Source of the DNA: JBDHAC01 sp039589195
GTDB taxonomy: Bacteria > Gemmatimonadota > Gemmatimonadetes > Palauibacterales > Palauibacteraceae
Assembly: GCA_039589195.1 (NCBI GenBank)
Contig: JBDHHV010000002.1
Location: 1 to 64,000 of the forward strand
DNA: 64,000 nucleotides
Direction of reading: 5' to 3'
The position numbers were made by a program, and so were the translations under genes. Numbering within the stretch: position 1 is the stretch's first letter; every line of letters starts with the position of its first letter. A model generated the notes under the pieces. The model made no database searches, had not been told where the DNA came from, and saw nothing but the letters and a program-made list of their open reading frames with translations. Below, in pieces: positions 41,768 to 50,012 of the stretch.

Positions 41768-43009
41768 TCACCCTGGTCCGACCGTGATGGGGGGTTGGGA
41801 CGTCGGTCCTTGAGGATCGATCGGGCCCTGCGGAAGCGAAGCCGCCATTTCGTCCAGCAATCGTGCGAGCACGCGGTCGCTGTCGAGGTAGGCCTCGGCC
41901 AGCTCGCGGGCGGCACGCGCGTGGCGCTCCCAGTCGGCGTCGATCTGCGCGACGCCCACCACCGCACCTTCGAGGTCCGCGAACGAGAGCAGTCCCTCAC
42001 CGCTCGGAAGAGCCGCTTCGAAGCCCGTGTCCGATGCGAGCACGGGTCGCCCACTGGCCAGATAGCAGGCCGACCGGTCGCTGATCCAGCCGCTTCGGGT
42101 CTCCGTGTAGAGCGCCTTCGCGACCATCAACTCGGCACGCGAGCCGGCGATGAAGCCCCGATAGGCGTCGGGCCCGCCCGCGACGGTCAGCGGGTCCTGG
42201 ATGGTCCACGCCGATTCGCTCAGGCGAGCGAGATCCGCTCGTTCGTTCGGGTGGATGTCCAGCGCGACGCGGAACTGCTGGCCTGTCCTCGAGGGGAGAG
42301 AGAGGAGCTCGCGGAATGCGTGCGCGCGCAGACCGTACGTATGGCCTTCGAACTCCAGCGAGCCGCTGTCGCCGCGCCATGTCGCGACCGTGGTGAAGCC
42401 GTCGCCCGGGTCCACGACCCGGGGCCACTCCTCGAGCACCACCGGGGGTAGCGTCGGAATCCACTCAACTCCGCACGCTGGGATCGTGCAGCCGGCGGAC
42501 CCGATGCCCGTGCCGACGGTGACGAAGGCATCGTGCCCGGTGAACAGGTCCACGAGCCCCAGTTGGTGCCACATCTGGCCGAACCCGGGATCCAGGTCGA
42601 CGAACACTCTGCGCTCGGGAGCGGAAAGGACCTCCTCGTCCGTCCAGTAGCCCATGAAGTTCAGGAGGAAGACCGAGCTCAGCGCATGGTCGATGACCGA
42701 GTCGCGCGACCGACCCAGATAACCCTCACCCTCGCACAGAAGGGCCCATGCGTCCGTCAAGCCGAAACGGTCCATGCAACGAGCGAAGTAGGCCAACTGG
42801 ACCGAGTAGCGCGGCGCGCACGGGTGACCGGCGGCGTCCGTGCACATGTCCCGCTCCAGCCGGTCCAGAAACAGTACGTCCCAGCCAAGCCTCCGCAGCC
42901 CCAGCAGGTACTGGAGAAAGACCCACACATGGCCGGCGCGGCGGTACCGCTGCGCGACGCCGCCTGCGACGATGATGCGTCCCCTGCTCCGAGCGACGCG
43001 GCTGCTCAT
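41768..43009 (-). CDS. GT-B-like glycosyltransferase family protein (copy 3 of 4)
   Basis: The 413-residue third copy shows IIVAGGVAQRYRRAGHVWVF, FVDLDPGFGQMWHQLG, EWIPTLPPVVLEEWP, FTTVATWRGDSGS and GWISDRSACYLASGRPVLAS. The C-terminal 20 residues are a proline-rich tail not found in the others. The N-terminal CTDAAGHPCAPRYSVQLAYF matches the insertion of copy 2. It follows the sulfotransferase gene after nine bases and is followed by copy 2 after seven, so it sits in the middle of the coupled operon. Function is assigned by fold resemblance only. Confidence 0.65.
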   Translation of the reverse strand: MSSRVARSRGRIIVAGGVAQRYRRAGHVWVFLQYLLGLRRLGWDVLFLDRLERDMCTDAAGHPCAPRYSVQLAYFARCMDRFGLTDAWALLCEGEGYLGRSRDSVIDHALSSVFLLNFMGYWTDEEVLSAPERRVFVDLDPGFGQMWHQLGLVDLFTGHDAFVTVGTGIGSAGCTIPACGVEWIPTLPPVVLEEWPRVVDPGDGFTTVATWRGDSGSLEFEGHTYGLRAHAFRELLSLPSRTGQQFRVALDIHPNERADLARLSESAWTIQDPLTVAGGPDAYRGFIAGSRAELMVAKALYTETRSGWISDRSACYLASGRPVLASDTGFEAALPSGEGLLSFADLEGAVVGVAQIDADWERHARAARELAEAYLDSDRVLARLLDEMAASLPQGPIDPQGPTSQPPITVGPG

Positions 43010-43018
43010 GCGCGGGCC

Positions 43019-44359
43019 TCAGGCGCCCACGCCCGCGACGGGCGGTGGGATCAGCGCCGGCTTGTCCAGGTATCCGAACGCCCCCAGCGCCGGTCCCAGA
43101 GACTCATCGCAAGCCCGTAGCAGGTCGGGTGGCAGGTCCCGGCGCCAGCGTCCCACCGACGACGCGGGGTCTCTCGCGGTGCGGTGCTGCTCCACGCCCG
43201 GCATCCCGCGGGCCGCGTCCTCGAGCAGGGTACCCGCGGTGGACTCATCCGCCGGGAGATCCAGGTATTCGAGAAGCCGTATCACGGTCGGGATGGGGCG
43301 CAGGATGAGGTCCTCGTACCGCACCAGGTGTGCCTTGTCCGAGCGCGCCTCCCACTGGCCGCGGATGGCTTCCGCCTGGGAGGTGAATTGACGGATCCAG
43401 TCCGAGTCGCTCTCGGCCCGGTCGCGGCCCCAACCGGTGTGCCCGCGTTTCTCGATAAAGGCGAGGATGGAGCAGACCACGTCCCGGAAATCACGCACCA
43501 GCACGATCTCCTTGGGCGCGGAGTAGAGCTCCCAGACCAGGTCCGGGATGTGCCCGCGCATCATGAGCTTCTCGGCATAGTAAACCGGTGTCTCGAGCTC
43601 CGAGAGACCGGCGATCTCGCCGTACAGGGTGTCGATCTGCCGCTGACAGAAGCTCGCCAGATCCCGCGCCCGGGTCCCACTCAGGCGGGCATCCAATGCC
43701 GGGTCCATGGGAGGCGGCCTGAAGCCGGGGCCGCCCGCCCACCAGTTGTCGCCGAGATCGGTCGGGATCGTGAGCTGTCGCAGGTAGCTGTCGGGGTCGA
43801 CGAGCGTGCGGAACAGCTCGAACCAGTACATGGTCACCCGCGCTTCGTACGGGAAGCGGCCATGCACGACGATCTTCGGACTCGCGTCCAGCAGCCGCAT
43901 CATCCAGGTGGAGCCGCTCCGGCCCAGGGTCGTCAGCATGAGCGGCTGTAGCCGCGGCGCGTAGTCGCTCATCAGCTCGGGGCGGCGGCCCTCGATCGTC
44001 GCCACGGTCGCCCTGCGACCGTTCTCGAACACCACCCGCACGAGCAACGTGAAGTCCCGAGACAGACCCGCCAGACCGATCAGACACCTGAAGCCCGAGC
44101 GCTCGACTCCCGGGGCGCCGGCATGCAGTTGGGCGATGTCCGGACGCTCGATGTCCACGGGTCCACGGGCCACGGTCACGCCGCGGTCCAGGACCTCGAC
44201 TTCAGCGACAGCTGCGTCCGCGCCTACGGCCCACCCGCGGATGGCGAGGTGCGAGGCCGTCCTGGTACCCGTGTGCCGGGGCTCATCCAGCCCGTGCGCC
44301 TTGAGTCCCTCGGTTCCCGCGGGTGATTTGACGATGCTGTGGATGTCGAACCCGTTCAC
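43019..44359 (-). CDS. Sulfotransferase with an N-terminal beta-sandwich-like domain
   Basis: The 446-residue protein should transfer sulfate from PAPS to a hydroxyl or amino group of a glycan. The 5'-phosphosulfate loop is LTTLGRSGSTWMMRLLDASP at about residues 142-161. The 3'-phosphate-binding segment is IVLVRDFRDVVCSILAFIEK, and KAHLVRYEDLILRPIPTVIRL follows. Before these lies a separate domain at about residues 37-122 (LAIRGWAVGADAAVAEVEVL, IERPDIAQLHAGAPGVERSG). It resembles a module in the GT2 protein encoded just upstream. The GTG start overlaps that gene's stop (GTGA). A sulfated surface glycan is the natural inference; the acceptor is unknown. Confidence 0.85.
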   Translation of the reverse strand: MNGFDIHSIVKSPAGTEGLKAHGLDEPRHTGTRTASHLAIRGWAVGADAAVAEVEVLDRGVTVARGPVDIERPDIAQLHAGAPGVERSGFRCLIGLAGLSRDFTLLVRVVFENGRRATVATIEGRRPELMSDYAPRLQPLMLTTLGRSGSTWMMRLLDASPKIVVHGRFPYEARVTMYWFELFRTLVDPDSYLRQLTIPTDLGDNWWAGGPGFRPPPMDPALDARLSGTRARDLASFCQRQIDTLYGEIAGLSELETPVYYAEKLMMRGHIPDLVWELYSAPKEIVLVRDFRDVVCSILAFIEKRGHTGWGRDRAESDSDWIRQFTSQAEAIRGQWEARSDKAHLVRYEDLILRPIPTVIRLLEYLDLPADESTAGTLLEDAARGMPGVEQHRTARDPASSVGRWRRDLPPDLLRACDESLGPALGAFGYLDKPALIPPPVAGVGA

Positions 44360-46317
44360 TCGTCCGCCCCCCCGTCTTCCGTTTCTTCCCCGTCACCCGG
44401 CGGGCACGCGCCGCCGGCCATCGCCTCGTACGGAAACGCCGCCCGAGCTTCCTGGATGGTCTCGTCCCACAGATGAGTGTGCAGCCAGGCGTTGAAGCGG
44501 GTGTTCAGCGAGCGTGCCGCCGATGGATACGACTGGCCCTCGAGGTGGTACAGCTCCGCATCGGGCAGATACCAGGATGCGAGCCCTCGCTCGAACAGCC
44601 GCAGGCAGAGGTCCGAGTCTTCGAAATCCCCCTGTACGTAGACACCTCGCAGTCCGCCCAACTCCTCGTAGAGAGCCCGCTCCAACAGCACGCAGGCACC
44701 GGTCACCGCCGGTACGCGTCGAGTCAGGTTGGCGGCAGGGAGCGACCGCGGCATGCCCTTGAAGTAGTGCATGTTCAGCCACACGTCGTTGCCCGGCTGG
44801 CGGTCGAAGTACATGCCCGCGTGCTGGAGCGTATCGTCCTCGTACAGGAGCTTCGCCCCGAGGGCTCCGATACGCGGCGTCTCGTCGTAGAACGAACGCA
44901 TCTTCCCGAGCCACCCCGGGTGGTGCGGCAGCACATCCGAGTTGAGCAGCAGAGCCAGCCGCCCACGCGCGGCTCCAACCCCCAGGTTGTTCGCCGCTGA
45001 AAAGCCCCCGTTCCGATCCAGCGTTACCACTCGAAACGGCACGCGATACAGGTCGTGGAGCTGCGGTGCCGAGATGGCCAGGGCGTCGGCCTGATCGGGC
45101 GAATCCAGCACGTAGATGAGGTCCACCTCTCGCATCGCCGGATCGTGCACGAACTGAGCGAGCTGCGCCTCCAGGAACTCGAGGCGTCGGTACAGCGGGA
45201 CGATGATCGAGATCTCGGCGGCGGCGGGCGTCGCCCCGTACTCCGTGATCTCCGCCACGGCCACTTGATCCATGAGGCGCGTCTGCAGTCGGTTCAGCGC
45301 GGGCGCGAGGTGGTCGGTCAGGAGCGTCTCGGCAGGCCGGGTCTCGCCACCGAGCTGTTTCAGAAGCGCTCGCCGAACACGCTCCGGATCCTTGATCACC
45401 GGAGGGGCGGCCGTGACGGCCCGATCACCCTCCGCGTTCGTCATCTCGACCCGCCAGCCGTGCGGGAGCCGGCTCGGCCCTCGTGTTCCGAAACGCGCGC
45501 AGAAGCCCGTCGAGGTGGAATGTTCGGCGCCCGCGGGTGCATAGAACTTCTCTACATCGGGGCGCCGGAACCTGTGCAGCGTGTCGAACACCGAAACCCG
45601 GTGTCCCTCGGGCGATACGAGCCGGAGGTCCACGACGCGGGCCTCGCGGTCGTGCAGCCAGCCTCGCACGAAGAAGGTCTCCTCGTCGATCGAGAAGATC
45701 TCGTCGACGTGCAGGCCGCGCGGCTCCTCGGATGCGATCACCACAGGATCCGGAGACTCGCATAGCAGATCGCGTGCGATGGCGAGGGCGCGGCTGGTCT
45801 CGAACGGGACCGGCAGCCCGAGCTTGCGTGGAACCCCCGCCAGGAAGTCCGCCAGACGCCCCCGATCCCTGGCCGGCAGTGGCACGAGCCCGCCCAGGAG
45901 CAGGGTGTCCAGGTCGGTCAGCGACTTGGAGAGGTCCGAGGGACCGAGCGTCAGGACTCGGTCGCCGGACCGGACCGCAAGACGTCCCATACGGGAAGCG
46001 GCTCGTGGGGGCCGGAGCAGGCGCACGGCGACCACCTTCGCGGGGCTTGGATCCTCCGGAGGGGGATCGGAGCGCGCGTACGACTCGAAGCATGCGTCGA
46101 GGGACTCGAGCTGGCCGTCTCGCTCGAGCGCGAACTCGATCTCACCGTCCGGTGCCGGGAACCAGCCCACGAGGATCAGAATTTCCTCGCCCAACCAGGC
46201 GGCGTAGTCCACCCAACCACCCAGGCTGTCGGGGATCCACGCGGACTCCGCGACCGCGCTCCCTGGGGCTGCCACCCCGACCGATCCTCTCGTCTCATCC
46301 GGCCGATCGGGTCTCAT
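44356..46317 (-). CDS. GT2 glycosyltransferase with two N-terminal beta-sandwich-like modules
   Basis: The GT-A catalytic domain occupies about residues 369-600 of 653. It has ISIIVPLYRRLEFLEAQL, VVTLDRNGGFSAANNLGVGA, the metal-binding LLLNSDVLP, a GACVLLERALYEELGG acceptor loop and GDFEDSDLCLRLFERG with the catalytic-base Glu-Asp. The first 300 residues hold two related segments (ILVGWFPAPDGEIEFALERD and FFVRGWLHDREARVVDLRLV) that may be beta-sandwich binding modules, one of which matches the N-terminus of the adjacent sulfotransferase. The ATG at 46317 overlaps the GT4 stop (ATGA). The C-terminus is acidic. The sugar donor is unknown. Confidence 0.86.
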   Translation of the reverse strand: MRPDRPDETRGSVGVAAPGSAVAESAWIPDSLGGWVDYAAWLGEEILILVGWFPAPDGEIEFALERDGQLESLDACFESYARSDPPPEDPSPAKVVAVRLLRPPRAASRMGRLAVRSGDRVLTLGPSDLSKSLTDLDTLLLGGLVPLPARDRGRLADFLAGVPRKLGLPVPFETSRALAIARDLLCESPDPVVIASEEPRGLHVDEIFSIDEETFFVRGWLHDREARVVDLRLVSPEGHRVSVFDTLHRFRRPDVEKFYAPAGAEHSTSTGFCARFGTRGPSRLPHGWRVEMTNAEGDRAVTAAPPVIKDPERVRRALLKQLGGETRPAETLLTDHLAPALNRLQTRLMDQVAVAEITEYGATPAAAEISIIVPLYRRLEFLEAQLAQFVHDPAMREVDLIYVLDSPDQADALAISAPQLHDLYRVPFRVVTLDRNGGFSAANNLGVGAARGRLALLLNSDVLPHHPGWLGKMRSFYDETPRIGALGAKLLYEDDTLQHAGMYFDRQPGNDVWLNMHYFKGMPRSLPAANLTRRVPAVTGACVLLERALYEELGGLRGVYVQGDFEDSDLCLRLFERGLASWYLPDAELYHLEGQSYPSAARSLNTRFNAWLHTHLWDETIQEARAAFPYEAMAGGACPPGDGEETEDGGADE

Positions 46318-47642
46318 GCAGCCGCCTCCGAGCGCTTCCGCTCCATCAGCTGGCGGTAGATGGCCGAGATCGACTTGACCGCATCTTCCATCCAATACAC
46401 CTCGGGAATTCCGGTCTGGAGGCGAGCCCACAGCTCGGGGTCACGAGCCGCCCGCGCGATCGTGCGCGCGAGGGAGCGCGGATCCCCGGCCCGGAAGTGC
46501 AATCCGCTGACGCGGTCCTCCACTTTCTCCGCCATGCCGCCGATATCGCTGCAGATCACCGGTCGCCCGTGCATGAACGCTTCCTGAATCACGAGCGGGG
46601 AGTTCTCGAACCAGATCGAGGGGATGACCACCCAGTCGATCGCGCGCATCAGATCGGGCAGCTCGGATGGCTCGTAACGGCCCACCATGGTGACGCGCTC
46701 GCGAGTCGCGTCGAGCTGCTCCTCGAACTCGCGCCGAAACTCGGGGGACCGGAACTCCAGATTCGCGCCATGTAGCCAGACGCGGGGCCGGGGGTCCGTC
46801 ACGACCTCGTCGGCCAGGATTTTCATGGCCTCGAGGAGGACCGTCACTCCCTTGAACGGGCTCAGCTGCCCGAAGAACGCGAATCGATTGCGGGGGCGCT
46901 CGGGATCGTCGAGTTCGATCGACCCCGGCTCGGGCTCGGGCGGACGAATCCGTCCGTTCGGCTCGAAGCGCAGCTTCTCCCGCGGGATGCCCCAATCCAC
47001 GTAGCGGTCCACCAGGAAGCGGCTCGGCGCCAGGAAGAGGTCCACCAGCTCGAAGTGGGATTGGATGAAGCGCTTTCTGGCAAGGAACGCCTGCGGCGAT
47101 ATCTCGGGGAAGCACTCGTGGCAGCGCCGCGGCGAGGACTCCATACAAGGGCGGTCGTTCATGGTCCGCAGCATCTGACCATCCCGATGGCAGATCGGCA
47201 GGTACTCGTGCAGCGTGTACACGATCGCCGAGTCCGGGAGCGTGTTTCGGATCTCGCGCAGGATGTCGACTCCCAGAAACAGCGTGTGCTGGAAGTGGAC
47301 CACGTCGGGACGATACGAGAGCAGGACATCCCTGAAGCTCTGCGTATACAGGCGCTTGTCCGGGACCGTCATGCGAAACAGATCGAAGGCGGAGCCCTCG
47401 GTATGGAAGAAGAGCTGGCCCTCGTCCTGGTTCACCCGAGACAGACGCGTCCCCGGGTGAGGAGCTGCCGCACGTGATACCGGCGGGCCGTTACGCGCCA
47501 ACAAGACGGGGTCGAACTCGCCGGCCTTTTTGACGCCTTGGTACAGCTCCAGAGCGTAATTTTCTACGCCGCCGGGAACGATGGACGGGTGATTGTGGGT
47601 CACGTAGAGGACCCTCGGTCGTTCGCTGGATGCCGAGCTCAC
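46314..47642 (-). CDS. GT4 family glycosyltransferase
   Basis: A 442-residue GT-B enzyme of the retaining GT4 type. The N-terminal VLYVTHNHPSIVPGGVENYA is the usual opening, YRPDVVHFQHTLFLGVD follows, and the linker is RFAFFGQLSPFKGVTVLLEA. The nucleotide-sugar segment is VVIPSIWFENSPLVIQEAFM with the E-x7-E motif. A Cys-rich stretch between the domains (CHRDGQMLRTMNDRPCMES, CHECFPE) recurs in some GT4 enzymes as an insertion with possible metal binding. The GTG start overlaps the preceding stop (GTGA). It is probably cytoplasmic and adds a hexose to the growing glycan; the substrate is open. Confidence 0.9.
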   Translation of the reverse strand: MSSASSERPRVLYVTHNHPSIVPGGVENYALELYQGVKKAGEFDPVLLARNGPPVSRAAAPHPGTRLSRVNQDEGQLFFHTEGSAFDLFRMTVPDKRLYTQSFRDVLLSYRPDVVHFQHTLFLGVDILREIRNTLPDSAIVYTLHEYLPICHRDGQMLRTMNDRPCMESSPRRCHECFPEISPQAFLARKRFIQSHFELVDLFLAPSRFLVDRYVDWGIPREKLRFEPNGRIRPPEPEPGSIELDDPERPRNRFAFFGQLSPFKGVTVLLEAMKILADEVVTDPRPRVWLHGANLEFRSPEFRREFEEQLDATRERVTMVGRYEPSELPDLMRAIDWVVIPSIWFENSPLVIQEAFMHGRPVICSDIGGMAEKVEDRVSGLHFRAGDPRSLARTIARAARDPELWARLQTGIPEVYWMEDAVKSISAIYRQLMERKRSEAAA

Positions 47643-48394
47643 GCCAGCCCTCGCGTCCCGGTCCCCGCTTCATCCAAGGCGTAGACGCGCGCGGTGTCTT
47701 CCCGGTGTGCTACCAGCCGGTAACGAGCCTCCAGATAACGGCCGAATGCCTCGTAATGCTCCAGCCACCAGTAGCTCGCGTGGGGGAGAACGAAGTAGCC
47801 GACACCGAGCGCCTTGAGCCGCTCCAGATGCTCGATGGCCGCCTCGCTGTCCTTTGGGTGATAACCCGCCCAGGTACCGTCGTCATCGGCGGGGAAATGA
47901 CGGCCGATGCGGCCGTCGAGCTTGAGCAACATCGAGTCACCCCGACTGACCACCGACACCTGAGATCCCGGCGGGATGGTCGCCTCGATCAGCGAGCGGA
48001 CGCGCTGGACCAGCGCATCGTAGTCGACGGGGCCGTTCGCCCGGTCTGCCCAGGGCGTGCCCGTGCCGAGCCCGGAAGTGTCGCCGCACACCCTCGGCTC
48101 CGGTCCGCCGGCAGCGGCGCCCGAGCGACTCCCCCTCGTCCCGAGCGCAGCAGTCTCACGGTGTAGCGCCGCGAGAATGGCACCCAGCTCGTTGATCCGG
48201 CGGGCGAGGTGTTCCTGCGATTCGAGCAGGCGCCGCTGTGAAGCGAGCAGAGCCGCCTCCATCCCCTGGATGCGACGCTCGAGCTCCTCGTAGCGGTCCG
48301 AGTCGGGCTCGCGCCGAGCCACCGCCAGGGCGGCGACCGCTTGTGCGGCAGCCTCTGCGCTCGCCAATCCGTTCGTCTTCATCGGCTTCCCCAT
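47639..48394 (-). CDS. Small protein with coiled coil and a C-terminal module shared with neighbouring GT2 proteins
   Basis: The 251-residue protein has a predicted coiled coil at about residues 33-85 (RYEELERRIQGMEAALLASQ and on), a Gly/Pro-rich linker, and a C-terminal module at residues 144-240. That module has GRHFPADDDGTWAGYHPKDS, LERLKALGVGYFVLPHASYW and WLEHYEAFGRYLE. The same module ends the two proteins encoded immediately upstream. It carries no glycosyltransferase domain, so here the module stands nearly alone. The gene starts four bases after the preceding stop and overlaps the GT4 start by four. Function unknown; a scaffold or recognition role in the operon is possible. Confidence 0.7.
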   Translation of the reverse strand: MGKPMKTNGLASAEAAAQAVAALAVARREPDSDRYEELERRIQGMEAALLASQRRLLESQEHLARRINELGAILAALHRETAALGTRGSRSGAAAGGPEPRVCGDTSGLGTGTPWADRANGPVDYDALVQRVRSLIEATIPPGSQVSVVSRGDSMLLKLDGRIGRHFPADDDGTWAGYHPKDSEAAIEHLERLKALGVGYFVLPHASYWWLEHYEAFGRYLEARYRLVAHREDTARVYALDEAGTGTRGLA

Positions 48395-48398
48395 TCGG

Positions 48399-50012
48399 TC
48401 AATAACTCCCTGCGGAGGTCACCCGACCCTCGTCCTGCACGGTGCGCTCGTGGGCGGTGCTCGCCCGCGCCGCGCTCGAGGTCCGGTCTCCGGTCGTGAG
48501 CCTGTAGATCACACCCGCCGCATCGTCCGCGATCGTGCGGTAGTATCGTTCCAGGTGTTCGTGGAAGTCCGGGTACTTTTCGAACCACCACCTCGCGTTA
48601 TCCGGGATCAGCAGGTAGTCGCCTTCCCCCCGCCCGCGCAGCGCTTCGAGCTGCGAGATCGCCTCCTCGCTCGAGGCGGGGTGGTGGCCGGCGTACACGC
48701 CGTCTCCGGTCTGTGGGAAGTGCGTGGCCCGAGCGCCCTCGACCGCGACCAGCTCGGGGTCTCCGTGGCTCACGACGAGTAGGGCCGCTCCGCGGGGGAC
48801 GCTCGAGTCGGCGAGACTGCGCGCACGGCGGACCTCCGCGCGGTGCCGGAGATCGCTTCCGGCCACGAACGCCGGGACCTCGCCGAGCGGGCCGGCTCTC
48901 GAGCAGGCCACAGCCTCCTCGAGAGCCAGGAGCCGGGACTCCAGCGCTTCATCCCGCCGGAGCTCGGTGCGAGGGTCGGGATCTCCCGTTCCCGAGGGCG
49001 TCACATCGGCACCAGCCCCCGTCAGGCGTGTGTCCCCGTCGGTGGTGGAGGCTTCGGGGGGAATGCCCAACTCCAGATGCGCCACGCGGGCCATCAGGCG
49101 AGTGGCCTCGCCCAGGAGCGCGCGCACCTGTCGGGAGCGTGCCGCGAGGATCGCCTCCACGTCACCGGTGCGGGACCCGGGGTCGAAGAAGGCGAGCTCC
49201 GGGGCGACGTCCAGGGCGTGTGGGTACGCGGACTCGTATGCAAAACGGATCAGGCCGTCGGCCAGATACTGGTCCACGTCATCGGGACGCACATGCTCCG
49301 ACCACTGTTCCCGGTATCTGCGCACATTGTCGCGGTCGTGCCCGAAACGGCCCTCGGAGACGGATTCCAGGTGCTCAACCACGCACTCGGGGCAGTAATG
49401 GATCTCGCTGCCGGCTTCCCCCAGACGCAGGCAGAGATCGACGTCCTCGAACCCGTTCCGGTAGCCCTCGTCGAACCCTCCCACACGATCGAAGGCATCG
49501 CGGCGGACCAGGATGCACGCCGCGGTCACCGCCTGGAGGCGTCGGGCCCGGTTCACCGCGGGGTGATCGCTCGGGAAGCCCGCGTACAGGTGGCGGGGAT
49601 ACCCATCCTGGCAGAAGACCACCCCGGCGTGCTGAACCGCCCCGTCAGGGTACAGGAGCTTCGCCCCCAGGGCGGCAGCTTCGGGGTGCGTGGCGGCGTA
49701 GCTCGTGAGTGCGTCGAGCCAGCCGGGATGCGGCCGGGTGTCGTTGTTCAGGAAAACCAGCCAACCGGCTTCGGATGCGGCCGCCCCCGCGTTGCAGGCG
49801 ACGGCGAACCCGGCATTCTCCGGGTTGTCAACGACCCGAACCGCGTCCCCTCGCTCTGCGAGCACGCGGAAGGTGTCGTCCGTCGAGCCGTCATCCACGA
49901 CGATCACTTCGTGCGACACCGCGGGGGGGTGCGCGAAGATGACTTCCAGACACCGGTCCAGCAGGGCGGCGGCGTTGAAGGTCGGGATGATGATCGAGCA
50001 CTCGGGCATCAT
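48399..50012 (-). CDS. GT2 glycosyltransferase with a C-terminal HFP/WW module
   Basis: The GT-A domain (residues 5-215 of 537) has CSIIIPTFNAAALLDRCLEV, VIVVDDGSTDDTFRVL, NPENAGFAVACNAGA, LVFLNNDTRP as the metal site and GFDEGYRNGFEDVDLCLRLG. After a helical linker rich in Ala, Arg and Glu, residues 409-506 form the shared module: SHGD, HFPQTGDGVYAGHHPASSEE, YLLIPDNARWWFEKYPDFHE. The ATG at 50012 overlaps the TGA of the fusion gene upstream. The rhamnosyl-transferase branch of GT2 has this overall pattern, but the sugar is not provable here. Confidence 0.88.
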   Translation of the reverse strand: MMPECSIIIPTFNAAALLDRCLEVIFAHPPAVSHEVIVVDDGSTDDTFRVLAERGDAVRVVDNPENAGFAVACNAGAAASEAGWLVFLNNDTRPHPGWLDALTSYAATHPEAAALGAKLLYPDGAVQHAGVVFCQDGYPRHLYAGFPSDHPAVNRARRLQAVTAACILVRRDAFDRVGGFDEGYRNGFEDVDLCLRLGEAGSEIHYCPECVVEHLESVSEGRFGHDRDNVRRYREQWSEHVRPDDVDQYLADGLIRFAYESAYPHALDVAPELAFFDPGSRTGDVEAILAARSRQVRALLGEATRLMARVAHLELGIPPEASTTDGDTRLTGAGADVTPSGTGDPDPRTELRRDEALESRLLALEEAVACSRAGPLGEVPAFVAGSDLRHRAEVRRARSLADSSVPRGAALLVVSHGDPELVAVEGARATHFPQTGDGVYAGHHPASSEEAISQLEALRGRGEGDYLLIPDNARWWFEKYPDFHEHLERYYRTIADDAAGVIYRLTTGDRTSSAARASTAHERTVQDEGRVTSAGSY

